Positions 31,860-43,056 of a stretch of DNA of 64,000 nt are shown one piece after another. The notes below the pieces were generated by a model. It ran no database searches. It worked only from the letters and a program-made list of their open reading frames with translations, and was not told the origin of the DNA. The translations under genes and the position numbers were made by a program. Position 1 is the first letter of the stretch. Each line of letters starts with the position of its first letter. Source of the stretch: Mycoplasma yeatsii (GTDB lineage Bacteria; Bacillota_I; Bacilli_A; Mycoplasmatales; Mycoplasmataceae); NCBI RefSeq assembly GCF_030815295.1, contig NZ_JAUSWP010000004.1. One strand, 5' to 3'.

Positions 31860-34800
31860 TTAAATTAATATTTTTGATTTTTTTCTTTGTTGTTCAATAA
31901 AGTCTTTAACATATTTTCTAAACTTAATTTGCTTTATTTTAAATAAAGGTGTGTTGAATTCATTTGATAAAATTCTTTTAACTTGGTCAGTTAATTTATC
32001 TTTACATAAATTATCTAATCTTCCATTAGAATTTATATTATCATCCGAATTAATTATATTTTTTAATTCAGTTATATCCAAATTCATTTTTTCAGCAAAA
32101 TTTTGGATTTGTTGTTCATTTTCTTTATTAACTTCTTGTCTAACATATTGTCATAAACTAAATTCATTAACATCATAAACTGAATTTGATGAAATTAATA
32201 AATGTACACCTTTTTTAGCAAAATCTTGATATTGTTTTGGGAATTTATAAACTTCTTTTAATAATTTCTCTTTTAATTTATCACGTCTTGTTTGTAATTG
32301 TGTGATTTCTTGATTATCTGTTTCAAATTTTAAAGTATTATTAATATCACGTATTTCTATAGCTAAACTTCTGATATATTTATCATCAACATAAATAAAT
32401 CATGACGAATTATCGACATTAGCCAATTCAATTAAAATATCTACTTGACCTGGCTTTGGTGATACTGAATCGAATTTTGTAAAATCAATTTCCTTCATTC
32501 TTGTGTTAATTAGTTGAAACTCATCTTTAGTCATAGATATTTTTTTAGGTTCATCTTCTCATTTAAAATCAAGAATTTGAGCACAGTTTAAATTTTTTCT
32601 TAATTCTTGATAATGATGTAATAATTTTTTAGCATCATCTTCTGAAATGTTTTCTTGATCTGGAATTGTTTCAAATTCAGGGTAATTTCAAGATTTAAAA
32701 ATCTCTTTAATTTCATTAAATGATTTATCAACTCTTGAACAAAACATCTCTAAACTTTTAGGTTCAGCCATAGCAGGATCAACTCCTGCATAAAGCTCTA
32801 AAGCTTCATCCATATTTCATCTCATTAAACTTGGTTGTCTATAAAAAATTACATTACCATAAGGTTTATTTGACGATTTTATAGTTCTATTTGTTCTAGA
32901 AATAGCTTGAATTAAATGTTCATATTCTAAAGTTTTATCAAAATACACTGTATTGATATATTTAGAATCGAAACCAGTTAATAATTGATTAACAACAATT
33001 AAAAGATCTAATTTCTTTTCATTATCTATGTTAATATATGGATCTTTTTGAGCCAGTCTTCTTTGTATATCTTCTTTAAAAATAACATGATCTTTTTGAT
33101 TTTCGATATTAAAATTAGTATTAAAATCTTTATTATATTTTGTAATAATTCTTTTAACTGCATCTGATTTTGCTAAGCCCTTAGAAACATCGGTTGATTC
33201 TTCTGTTATATCTATACTAGGATCAAATAAAGCACTAAATTTTAAATCGAATTTTCTATTTTTAGTTTCACTTTCAAAAAAATCAAAATACTCAATTGCA
33301 TCTTTAATAGAAGAAGTTGCTAAAATTGCACTAAATTTTCTATTAGAGCTTTTGTTATTTCACCTATTTAAAATATCATTAACAACTTCTTGTTTTAGTT
33401 GTTGTTGTTCTTGATTATTTATTAGTGTAAATAAATCTTTTTCAAATTTTAATATGTGTTTATTTTTATCATGAAATGAATTTTTTATTTTCTCTAAATC
33501 ATTTCATGCATATTCACTATAAGAATTATTTGTTTTTTCATAATGTTTCAATTCATCTATAAAAGGTAATAAAACTTTTTCGATATATCTGTATTCACAG
33601 TTAAAAGAAAGAACTTTTTTGTCATTAATACCTTCCTTCATTGTGTATTTATGAAGTAATTCACCAAAATTTTCTTGAGTTGTTAAATCATTTTTAGCAT
33701 TTTCTTTTCGAATTGGTGTTCCTGTAAAACCAAACATTACTGAATTATAAATATTTTCAGTAATGTTTTTATACATTTCACCAAAAGTTGTTCTGTGTGC
33801 TTCGTCAAAGATAAATACAATTCGTTTTTTTGATATTTTATTTAATGCTTTTTCATAATTTTCTTTATCTACTCTTGATTGTTTATGAATAGAAGTAATA
33901 ATAAGTTTTTGTTTTACAGACTCAGTAGTTAACTGTTTAACTAAATCATTAGTTGAGGTTACTTCACAAACATCAATTTCACTTGATGAATTAAAATGTT
34001 TAAAAGCATTTTTTGTTTGAATTCCAAGTTCAATTCTATCAACAACAAATAATACAACATCTGCTTGATTTCATTCTAATAAAAGTGTTGCAAGTTTAAA
34101 GCTGGTTAAAGTTTTACCAGATCCAGTTGAGTGTCAAATATGACCCCCTTTAACACTTTTTAAACTTTTTTCTTTAAAAAATTCACCTTTAAAAAATTTA
34201 TCTTGAATTTTATTAACTGCATGAACTTGATAACTTCTTAATACTTTTAAATTATTATCACTACTGTCGGCAATTGTATAATCTGATATCATTCTATGTG
34301 CTGCTGGAATACTTAAAAATTGTTTAATTAAATCAAGTCAATGAGTGATTGGATTATTATCTACATCAGTTCATTTTAAAAACTTATCTTCTACTATATC
34401 TTTGTAATTGTTGACATTTGGCATATATACCATTTCATTTGGCTTCATTGCAACTATAACTTGAACTAATTTAAAAATACCTTTATAAAAACCTAACTTC
34501 GAGTAATTTTGTATTTGGAAAATTGCTTTTTGTAGATCAGTATTAGTGTTTTTTAACTCAATATGAATTAAAGGCATTCCATTGAATAACAACATTAAAT
34601 CAGCTCTTTTTTCACCATCAATAGTATCTGTACTTACTTGTCTTGCGATTTGATAAACATTGTTACCAGCATTAATATCGTGTCTGTAAAAAATTCTTAA
34701 ATTAACTTCTTTACCAAGTTTATCTTCATCTAATTTGTTTGTTCTTGTTATTCCTATAAATTCTCCAGTTATTAAAACATTAGAATCAACAAATGTATTA

Positions 34801-35048
34801 CATTTTTTAATTTGATTAAGAACTTGTTCCATTTCATCATCAGATAAAGATATACCATTTAAAATATCTTTATTATTTTCAAATAAAATGTTTTTTCAGT
34901 TTTGAATAAGTTGGTCTTCTGTTACATTATTTAAAACAATATCATAGTTTTTTGATAAGTTTTTAGGGTCAATGAAACCTTTTCAACCATACTCTTGTAA
35001 ACTATTAACTATTGCTTTTTCAAATTCTTGTTCATTAGCAAAAAACAT
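31860..35048 (-). CDS. hsdR: type I restriction enzyme R subunit
   Basis: A 1062-residue protein, complete if TGA is Trp. The N-terminal nuclease domain has a PD-(D/E)xK-like core (DGEKRADLMLLFNGMPLIHIELKN). SF2 translocase motifs follow: HSTGSGKTLT (Walker A, near 305), FIFDEAHRTTFGE (DEAH, near 410), MFGFTGTPI, and the C-terminal helicase part with LLIVVNQLLTGFDSK and QAISRTNR. It cuts DNA lacking the methylation pattern set by HsdMS. It is the last gene of the hsdM-hsdS-hsdR transcript, 8 bases after hsdS, with TAGGAGGAAT ahead of the ATG. No truncation is seen. Confidence 0.93.
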
Positions 35049-35056
35049 AATTCCTC

Positions 35057-36271
35057 CTATACAAACATCTTATCTAATAGTGTATTTTTTGTATTTTTTA
35101 ACAGTTCTAACTTACGCTGATGAAGGGTGATTAGTGAATCTAGGTTGGAAAATAGAGATGATATTTTATATTGTTCATCTATATTTGATGCGATTGTTAA
35201 TTCTATGCTTGACATAACATTATTCATCAATTTAGGATTACCAACTTTAGTTACATGTTTATAAGCAACTTTAGAAAGAGATAATGACAAATAAAGGTTA
35301 GGTGTAAAATGTTTTCTAGATAGTATTCCACATACATTTGTTGCATAAAATCTACCCTCTCTGTAATATACAGTACCAGCATTAGCTCCATCGGTAGTTC
35401 ATGTTATAGAGTTAGAATTTAGAAAATTATTGTAGTAACCTAATAATCCATTATTTGTTGTTTGAGAAGAATATATAGGATATATGTATTCACCAAATTT
35501 ATTGTTATAAATATGTTTCTTTGGAACGACATAACCCCTGCCAACCTCAAACATATCCCGCACTTTTCACTGTTCTCAAGCGTTAGTAAATTCCTTAAAT
35601 CTGATACTTGGAAATTGTGATTTTTCATCACAAAACATCTTTTCAAGAAGTCTATTTTTTGTGTTTTTTAACAAAATTAACTTCCGCTGATGAAGGGTGA
35701 TTAGTGAATCTAAGTGTCTAAAAGTCTTTGATATTTTTGATTGTTCATTAATATTTGGAAAAATAACTTTTAAAGATTCAAATTCAGGTTTACCTAACAC
35801 AAATCGTTGAACACCTTTAGCTAGTAAAGACGCTTGCTTTTTAAAATAATTTGTATCAAATAAATAATCTGGAAATAAACTATAAAAAATATTTTGATTA
35901 GGTCTATATCTTATTAAATGATAAGAAAATAGTGTATTTTGCAAGGTTTCTTCTATTACTTTTGAATGAGCAATATCATCAGCAGTTTCTGATGAAGGGG
36001 TAAATAGAACATCATTTTTTAAAATAGAGCACTCGTTAATTTGTTTTTTGGATGCTGTAACTCTCATTAGTTTATTGATATTTTTGGAAGTAATTATCAT
36101 TTTATTGTAAACATCCATATAGTTAATTAGATTTATAAACTGCTCATTATTTCTTATTATTTTATCAACACTACTAGATTTAAAAACACCCAGATTCCCC
36201 AACTTTTCCTGTTCTCAAGCGTTAGTAAATTCCTTAAATCTAATCTTTGGAAATAACTCATTTTGCTTCAT
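35057..36271 (-). CDS. hsdS: type I restriction-modification S (specificity) subunit, expressed copy
   Basis: A 404-residue protein with two target-recognition domains. Half 1 runs from FKEFTNAWEQEKLGN through GVFKSSSVDKI to the first LDSLITLHQ helix. Half 2 begins with a second FKEFTNAWEQWK box. It contains RDMFEVGRGYVVPKK and YSSQTTNNGLLGYY and ends with a second LDSLITLHQ helix. The repeat architecture of both halves matches the silent cassettes on the opposite strand. The 26-bp repeat cores lie at 35117-35142 and 35687-35712. HsdS fixes the bipartite DNA target for both methylation and cleavage. It begins one base after the hsdM stop. Confidence 0.93.
35117..35142 (-). repeat. hsdS recombination-site candidate, copy 5
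   Basis: The 26-bp core in the second half of the expressed hsdS, inverted relative to the cassette copies. Confidence 0.85.
35687..35712 (-). repeat. hsdS recombination-site candidate, copy 6
   Basis: The 26-bp core at the end of the first half of the expressed hsdS, inverted relative to the cassette copies. Confidence 0.85.
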
Positions 36272-36272
36272 T

Positions 36273-38960
36273 TTAATTTCCTCCTAGAATTTTAATTAAT
36301 TCATTAACAGCTCTCATATCACTTTCTTCACCTGTTAAATCTTTTAATAAATTTAACAATTCTTTTTCACTATTTAAAATTTGATTATTAATATCATCTA
36401 AAGTATCTTCATATTTTTTAGATAATAATTCAAATTTAGAAACATAACTATCAATTATATGAATTGGTTTTTGTTCGAATGTTTTAATAATATTTTCAAG
36501 TCACTTAATTATTAATAATTCATAAAATTCGTTCCCAGTTAAACTTAAATATTTATTATATGAATCATTTATTAATTGTTTGTTAGTTAAATTAAATGTT
36601 GCTTTAATTCCTTTTTGTTTTTCATATAAGTTAAAAACTTGAATTATTTTATCTTCTAAAGATTCTTGTTCAATAACTTGTTTAGATTTTTTAATAGATT
36701 TTGCTAATTTTTCTATACCTTCTTTAATGAATTTTTCTTTTTCAAAATCATAGATTTCATCAGTTTTATCTTCCTCATCTATTAAACTTAAAACATTTTC
36801 AATTTCACTATTAATTTCTTCTAATTGTTCTTGTTGCAGACTTAAAGAATTGTAAATATCTTTAAAATATTTATTTTTAATAAATCTAGGATCTAAAATA
36901 GTTGAATTTCAATCTTTTACTATTAGATCTTCAGTTTTCTTTTTAGATTCTCAAGTTGCTGTTGATTCATCTTTTAATATTTCTAAGTGAATATTTTGTT
37001 TAATGTCATTTTGTTTATCATTGTCATTATAGTATTTTGAAATTAATTCTATGTTTTCTTTAATAACATCAAAATTATTAATAATAATTTGATATAGATC
37101 GTATTTATCTGTTAAATCTATATCATCTACTTTGTTAAAAATATAGTCAGTAAGTGATTTTTCTAATTCAGTTATATTAATGTTTTTAATATCATCAAGT
37201 GATGGTATTAAAGTTTTAAAATGATTTAAAAAGTTAGTTGATAATTGTTTGAATTGATCTATATATGTTATTACATGATCATCTGAATATATAGTATCTC
37301 TTATTTGATCTTGATCGATTTTTAAATCTAAATAATTATTTTCATTTAATTTAAATAATTTGTCTTTAATATTTTCAAAGACATTAAAGAAATTGTTGTA
37401 ATTATCTAATTCTTGTTTACTTATTCCACCAATCATTAGTGAATGAAGATCATATTGTTCTTGTTTTTTAAAGTTATCAATATATCTTGAAATATTTAAA
37501 TTAAAATCATTTTCTTTGATTTCATCGTATTGAACAATTCTTGAGAATTTTTCCACTTCAATTCTATTGTTTACAACATCTGCGATTTTTTTAATTTGCG
37601 ATTGACTAAATTTATTATTTTTACCTTCTTTTATATAAAGTTGAGAAGCATCTACAAATAAAATGTCACTAGTTGTCCTGTCTTTTTTTAGAATCATTAT
37701 AATCGTTGGAATCCCTGTCCCAAAAAACATATTAGAAGGCAATCCTATAATAGTGTCAATTTGCCTTTTTTCTACAAGTCTTTGACGAATTTGTTTTTCT
37801 GAATTACCTCTAAATAAAACCCCATGAGGTAAAACAATAGCCATAATCCCTTCTTTATCAACATGATATAAATCATGTAATAAGAAAGCATAATCCGCTT
37901 TTGCTTTAGGAGCTATTCCATATTCTCTATAACGAGAATCTCCTTCATGAGCTGTTGGATTTCATTGTTGAGAATAAGGTGGGTTTGAAACAACAGCATC
38001 AACAGTCAAACGTCTATATGTACTTATATCATCATTTTCAAACATAGGTCAATCTTGTTCTAGTGTATCTCCCCTTCTTACATGTATTTCAGAAGGGTTG
38101 ATATTTCTCATTATCAGATTCATTCTAGTCAAGTTGAATGTTTCAGATTTAAGTTCTTGAGCATAATAAGTTACAGGAGAAGAACCTTTATTGTATTTTT
38201 TAAATTCATCACCAATATTTAAAAGTAAAGAACCAGAACCACTAGTTGGATCATAAACACTTATTGTTTTTTTATTTCTTAAATGATAAGCAACGATTGT
38301 AGACATTAATTGTGAAACTTCATGTGGGGTGTAAAATTCCCCTGCTTTTTTACCAGCACTTGAAGCAAATTGAGCAATTAAATACTCATAAATAAATCCT
38401 AAAAGATCGTAATCTTGACTTGTTGTTGGGATTTTATTCATTGTATCAAGTAAGTTATTAATTGTTTGTTTTTGTTCTGTTGAATTATTTCCTAATTTAT
38501 TTAATTCTTTTTCAAAAATAGAAAAAATTCCTTTAAATAAATACTCATATTTTTCATTGATACTTGCACTAAAATCATTAAAAGCTGTTTGAAAAGATTG
38601 GATATCAAATTTATTTTTATTTTCTATTCAAGAATTAAATAAATTTTTATATTCTATAAAATAACCATTTGCATCAATGCAACTTTGTCTTATTTCTTCA
38701 ATTTCTTCAACACTTTCTAAAGTTGTGTTTTCATCAAATTCAAAATTTGAAAAATCAAATTTATTATCTAAGTATTGTAAATCACTTTCTCAAATACCAT
38801 TTGATAGTAATCAATTTGTTTGTTTTTCACATAAAAATTTATATAAAAGCATTCCTAAAATATAATCTTTATATTCGTGAGCTTCTAAATTTTTTCTTAA
38901 TTTATTAGCTGATTCTCATATAATACTTGCTAATTTTTGTTTTGTTATCTTATTAGACAT
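36273..38960 (-). CDS. hsdM: type I restriction-modification M (methyltransferase) subunit
   Basis: An 895-residue N6-adenine methyltransferase. It has an N-terminal HsdM_N helical domain (LASIIWESANKLRKNL). The SAM-binding motif region is GEFYTPHEV...VYDPTSGSGSLLL (near residue 240). Catalytic motif IV is NPPYSQQW. GIMAIVLPHGVLFRG follows. The protein is longer than usual (about 500-800), with a helical C-terminal extension of about 250 residues (LSLQQEQLEEINSEIENVLS). First gene of the hsdM-hsdS-hsdR operon; intact through several TGA Trp codons. Confidence 0.92.
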
Positions 38961-39172
38961 AATAACCCTTTCTAAAATGTATTCATTTATATTTAATTAT
39001 AATATCAACAGTTTTTATTTAACAAGTTATAACATATACATTAGAAAATAATAATAAAAATAAATCATTTAGATTTTTACAAAATTAATAATGTCTATTA
39101 AAATTTTGTTAATATTATTCAGTTATTAGTAAATCATAATAAAACAATAAATATAAGAAAGGAATTAAATAA

Positions 39173-40924
39173 ATGGCAGATAATTTAGAAAATGTAATTA
39201 AACTTTATTCACTAGCTCCAGAAGCACTAGATAATGAAGAAACACCATATGAAAAACACTTAAATGAAGTTTTAGATCCCACAAAAGAATCAATAAAAAA
39301 TATAGCAATATCTGGTCCTTATGGTTCTGGTAAAAGCACAATATGAAATACATATGTAAAAAATAAAGAAATAAAAAATATTATTAATGTATCATTAGCT
39401 AAATATTACATAATAGATCAAAAAGAAGAAAAGAAAGATGTTGAAAATAGTATTAAGTTGCTTGAAAATAGATTAGAAAGACAAATAATTAATCAAATAA
39501 TTTCTCAAATAGATCCAAAATTAATACCTCTATATAAAAACAAAATTAAAGAACATAAAAGTAAAAAAGAATTAATCCCAAGTTGTATTATAAGTGCCTT
39601 TTTAATATTAGGAATACTCGGTTTTGCTTCTCTAAACATTTTCTCTTCAATAATAGATAATAAAAAATTCTTAATCCCAATATTAATTACAGCATTTACT
39701 TTTTTTATTTTAGTTCCTATTTGTTTTTGAATATGAAAGAGTCTGAAAAATATACGTTTACTATAAAGGAAATTGATCTCAAAGGTTTAAAAAGTAATTT
39801 AAACGAAAATGAAGATAAAGGTGAATCAATATTTGAAAAAGACATTAAAAAAATTATTTACTTGCTGTACCAATCAAAAGCAGATTATGTAGTATTTGAA
39901 GACTTAGATAGATATAAAAATATAGATGTTTTTGAAAATCTTAAACAATTAAACAATTTATTGAATAATTATTGCAAGGTTAAAAATGAAAATAGAGTTG
40001 TAAAATTTATCTATATGATTTCTGATGATTTATTTGATAAGGAAAGTAAAACAAAGTTTTTTGATTTTATATTACCAATTTCTCCTGTTATTGCAGACAC
40101 AAAAAAAAGTAAATCAAATCACAAACGTTATTAAAGATGTGATAGAAAATATTGAAGATGAACTTATTTCTAAATTATCAATAAAAATTAATAACATGAG
40201 AATATTTAAAAATATTATTAATGAGTACTTAATTTACAAAGACATTATATCTGCTTCTATGGATCTACAAAATAATAAAGAAAGTAAAAAAGATTTATTT
40301 AGCGTTTTGATATTAAAAAACGTTTTCCTAAAGAGTTTTCTGATTGAAAGAAAGAAAGAGGGATTATCTTCGAATTATTCAGTAAGAGAGAAAAATACAT
40401 AGAAATATTAAGATACAGGTGAGAATGAGAGTTAAATGAATACGAGGATGATAGAAGACAGAAAATAAATAATATGGGGATCAAGGATGAAATATTAGAA
40501 CTCATTCCAGACTTTGTTGATTTAAATGAAGAACTAGCTGATCCAGATTATCCTTATCATGATAAATTAAAATATTGAATAGATCTATGAAAACACGGTA
40601 ATTACATATGAAGAATTGAAAGAGTTTATCTCACGTAAACCAGAAGGAAAAGAAAAATATAAAAACCTATTCAAAATAATTAACAATATATGGAAAGAAA
40701 ATTTTCACAATGTTGAAAATTTAAAAAATAAAATAAATAATGTAGAAAAAATATCTACAAATGTATTGTTAGCTAATATAGATTGAGAAAATTGTGGAGA
40801 TAATAAACTTAAAATATTTTTTAATAAAATAATTAATGAACTTGAAGATTTTAAAATATTAGAATTAATGATAAAAAGTGGAATGATTAATGAAAAACAA
40901 TATGATTTCATAAAATTTTTATAG
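39173..40924 (+). pseudogene. decayed YobI/KAP-like NTPase
   Basis: The ATG at 39173 follows AGAAAGGAA. The first frame encodes NIAISGPYGSGKSTIW (Walker A) and two membrane helices. It then breaks near 39745. Continuation in the other frame gives YVVFEDLDRYKNIDVFENLK (Walker B) and KFIYMISDDLF. It breaks again at the A8 run near 40102, near 40315 (FPKEFSDW continues in a third piece) and near 40590 (ITYEELKEFISRKPEG). Each break lies in a short A run, consistent with single-base indels. Aligned end to end it parallels the intact gene at 25840-28461 but is shorter at the C-terminus. Confidence 0.8.
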
Positions 40925-41322
40925 ATATAAATGCAAATTAAGTAGAAAATATAAACTTGAATAGATAAAACTATCTTATGAATTATATGAACCATAATAA
41001 GTATAGACTACGTTAGATTTTTCCTTAATATTATTTATTTGTACTTCTATATAGTTTTGAAATGTCTTCAATTTGAACAGTTATTCCAACTTTTTTAACT
41101 AACATAGCTTTTGCTATTGGTGATTCAATTGAAATTAAATTTGAAAAATAATCAACTCCGATAGTCAACAATTTTAATTTCTCTCAATTTTTATAATCTA
41201 TGATTTTAATTTTTATAATCTATGATTTTAATTTGCAAGTAATGATAAAATAAAGTCGTAAGTGTGAAATATTAATAGTCTAATATTTTATAAATAAAAT
41301 ATGTTTAATCAAGGAGAGGAAT
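40925..41322. other. island edge: greA fragment and short tandem repeat
   Basis: This gap between the broken NTPase and ald has no intact ORF. It contains a greA 3' remnant (41031-41190). About 22 bases including ATAATCTATGATTTTAAT are repeated in tandem at about 41188-41231. The ald ribosome-binding site (GGAGAGG) closes it. Confidence 0.55.
41031..41190 (-). pseudogene. greA: 3' fragment of greA
   Basis: The minus strand encodes REIKIV, a frame change, then FSNLISIESPIAKAMLVKKVGITVQIEDISKLY and a stop. This closely parallels the end of the intact greA at 42483 (FSNLISNESPIAKAMLGKKAGVTVEIKDIAKPY). It is a diverged partial duplicate in the same orientation, on the other side of ald. Confidence 0.8.
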
Positions 41323-42441
41323 ATGAAAATAGGTTTACCAAAAGAAGTCAAACAAAATGAAAACCGTGTTGGTATTACACCTAGTGGTGTTGTAGAACTA
41401 GTTAGACATGGTCACGAAGTTTTAGTTGAATCAGGTGCTGGAGTAGGTAGTGGATTTGCTGATGAAGAATATCAAAAAGCAGGAGCAAAAATCACTACAA
41501 ATGTTGAAGAAGTTTGAAAATAAGAAATGATTATTAAAGTTAAAGAGCCTTTAAAATCAGAATACAAATACTTCTATGAAAATCAAATTATTTTTACATA
41601 CTTCCATTTAGCTGGATTAAAAGAATTAACAGAAGAATTAGTAAAAAATAAAGTTGTTGCAATTGCTTATGAAACTGTTCAAACACCAGATAGAGCATTA
41701 CCATTATTACGTCCAATGAGTGAAGTTGCTGGAAGAATGGCAGTTATCACAGCTTCAAACTTATTATTAAAAAATACAACTCATGATGGATTAGGAATTC
41801 TTCCTGGTGGAAGTCCTGGAACACCAAAAGCTAACTTTACAATTATCGGTGGAGGAGTTGCAGGAACAGCTGCACTTAGATTAGCAATAGGAATGGAAGC
41901 TAAAGTTACAGTAATTGAATTTAACGAAAATAGAATTAGACAATTACATGAAATCTATGGAGATAAAATTTCTATATTAAAATCAAATCACGCAAACATT
42001 GCTCAAGCAGTTAAAGAAAGTGATGTAGTTATTTCAACTGTATTAATTCCTGGTAAATTAGCTCCTAAACTAGTAACTGAAGAAATGGTTAAAACAATGA
42101 AACCAAACAGTATTATTATTGATGTAGCTATAGATCAAGGAGCAAGTGTAGAAACTATTAATCATGCAACTACACATGCTGAACCTACATTTATTAAACA
42201 CGGTGTTATTCATTATTCAGTTCCAAATATCCCAGGAGCAGTTCCAAGAACTTCAACAATCGCTTTAACTAATGCTACACTTAGTTATGCAGTAGAAATT
42301 GCAACAAAAGGTTGAAAAAAAGCCGTTGAAGAAAACATGGCATTAAAATTAGGTCTACAAACAGTTAATGGTAAATTAGTTTACAAAAACGTAGCTGATT
42401 CATTAGATATGCAATATACTGAAGTAGATAAAGTTATATAA
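41323..42441 (+). pseudogene. ald: alanine dehydrogenase, interrupted by an in-frame TAA
   Basis: The frame encodes the complete length of alanine dehydrogenase (about 372 codons). It has MKIGLPKEVKQNENRVGITP at the start, KVKEPLKSEY, the NAD-binding GGGVAGTAALRLAIGMEA, and HYSVPNIPGAVPRTST. A TAA at 41521-41523, within VEEVWK-stop-EMIIKVKEP, interrupts it at codon 67 without any frame change. A one-base change from CAA or GAA would explain it. ATG at 41527 could restart translation, but it would omit the N-terminal substrate-binding segment. The enzyme normally interconverts alanine and pyruvate plus ammonia with NAD. Confidence 0.85.
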
Positions 42442-42448
42442 TAAAAAT

Positions 42449-42476
42449 AAAATCTAGCTCGCGCTAGATTTTTTCT
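42449..42476. terminator. bidirectional terminator between ald and greA
   Basis: AAATCTAGC, TCGC loop, GCTAGATTTTTT lies between the convergent genes. Confidence 0.85.
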
Positions 42477-42482
42477 TATTTA

Positions 42483-42956
42483 TTATTTAATTTTTTTAAT
42501 TGTAATTTTATATGGTTTTGCAATGTCTTTAATTTCAACAGTTACTCCAGCTTTTTTACCTAACATAGCTTTTGCAATTGGTGATTCATTTGAAATTAAA
42601 TTTGAAAAAGGATCAGCTTCAATAGCTCCAACGATTTTGATTTCTCTTACTTTTTTATCTAAGTTAGAAACAAATTCTACTGTTGAACCAATTTTAACTT
42701 CTTCATTACTTGAATCACTTGAATCTTCAATAACTTTAGCTCTGTTAATTAATGATTCAACTTCTTTAATTCTTGCTTCAACTTCAGCTTGTCTATTTCT
42801 AGCAGCATCATAATCAGCGTTTTCACTTAAATCTCCTTGGTTACGTGCTTCAACTAATTCTTCAATAACTTTAGGTCTTACAACTTCTAATAAGTGTTTA
42901 AGTTCAACTTTTAATTCTTCTAATCCTTCTTGAGTTAAAATGATTTCTTGTGACAT
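42483..42956 (-). CDS. greA: transcription elongation factor GreA
   Basis: A 157-residue protein of standard length. It has the N-terminal coiled coil (LTQEGLEELKVELKHLLEVVRPKVIEELVEARNQGDLSENADYD, with the acidic tip DLSENADYDAARN) and a C-terminal FKBP-like domain (SPIAKAMLGKKAGVTVEIK). It stimulates transcript cleavage by stalled RNA polymerase. The ATG follows CAAGGAGAAAAA. Confidence 0.96.
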   Translation of the reverse strand: MSQEIILTQEGLEELKVELKHLLEVVRPKVIEELVEARNQGDLSENADYDAARNRQAEVEARIKEVESLINRAKVIEDSSDSSNEEVKIGSTVEFVSNLDKKVREIKIVGAIEADPFSNLISNESPIAKAMLGKKAGVTVEIKDIAKPYKITIKKIK

Positions 42957-43056
42957 GTTTTTTCTCCTTGTATCTTTTAAATTATATAATATTGAAATTT
43001 AAAGTTCTATAGATATATTTATAACTTAAATAAGATAATAAATAATTATATTAATA

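Noticed and set aside
35440..35646. 68-codon minus-strand ORF
   Set aside because: It overlaps the central region of hsdS in another frame and has no ribosome-binding site.
40705..40995. Minus-strand 96-codon hydrophobic ORF
   Set aside because: It is antisense to the NTPase pseudogene and is explained by its AT-rich composition.
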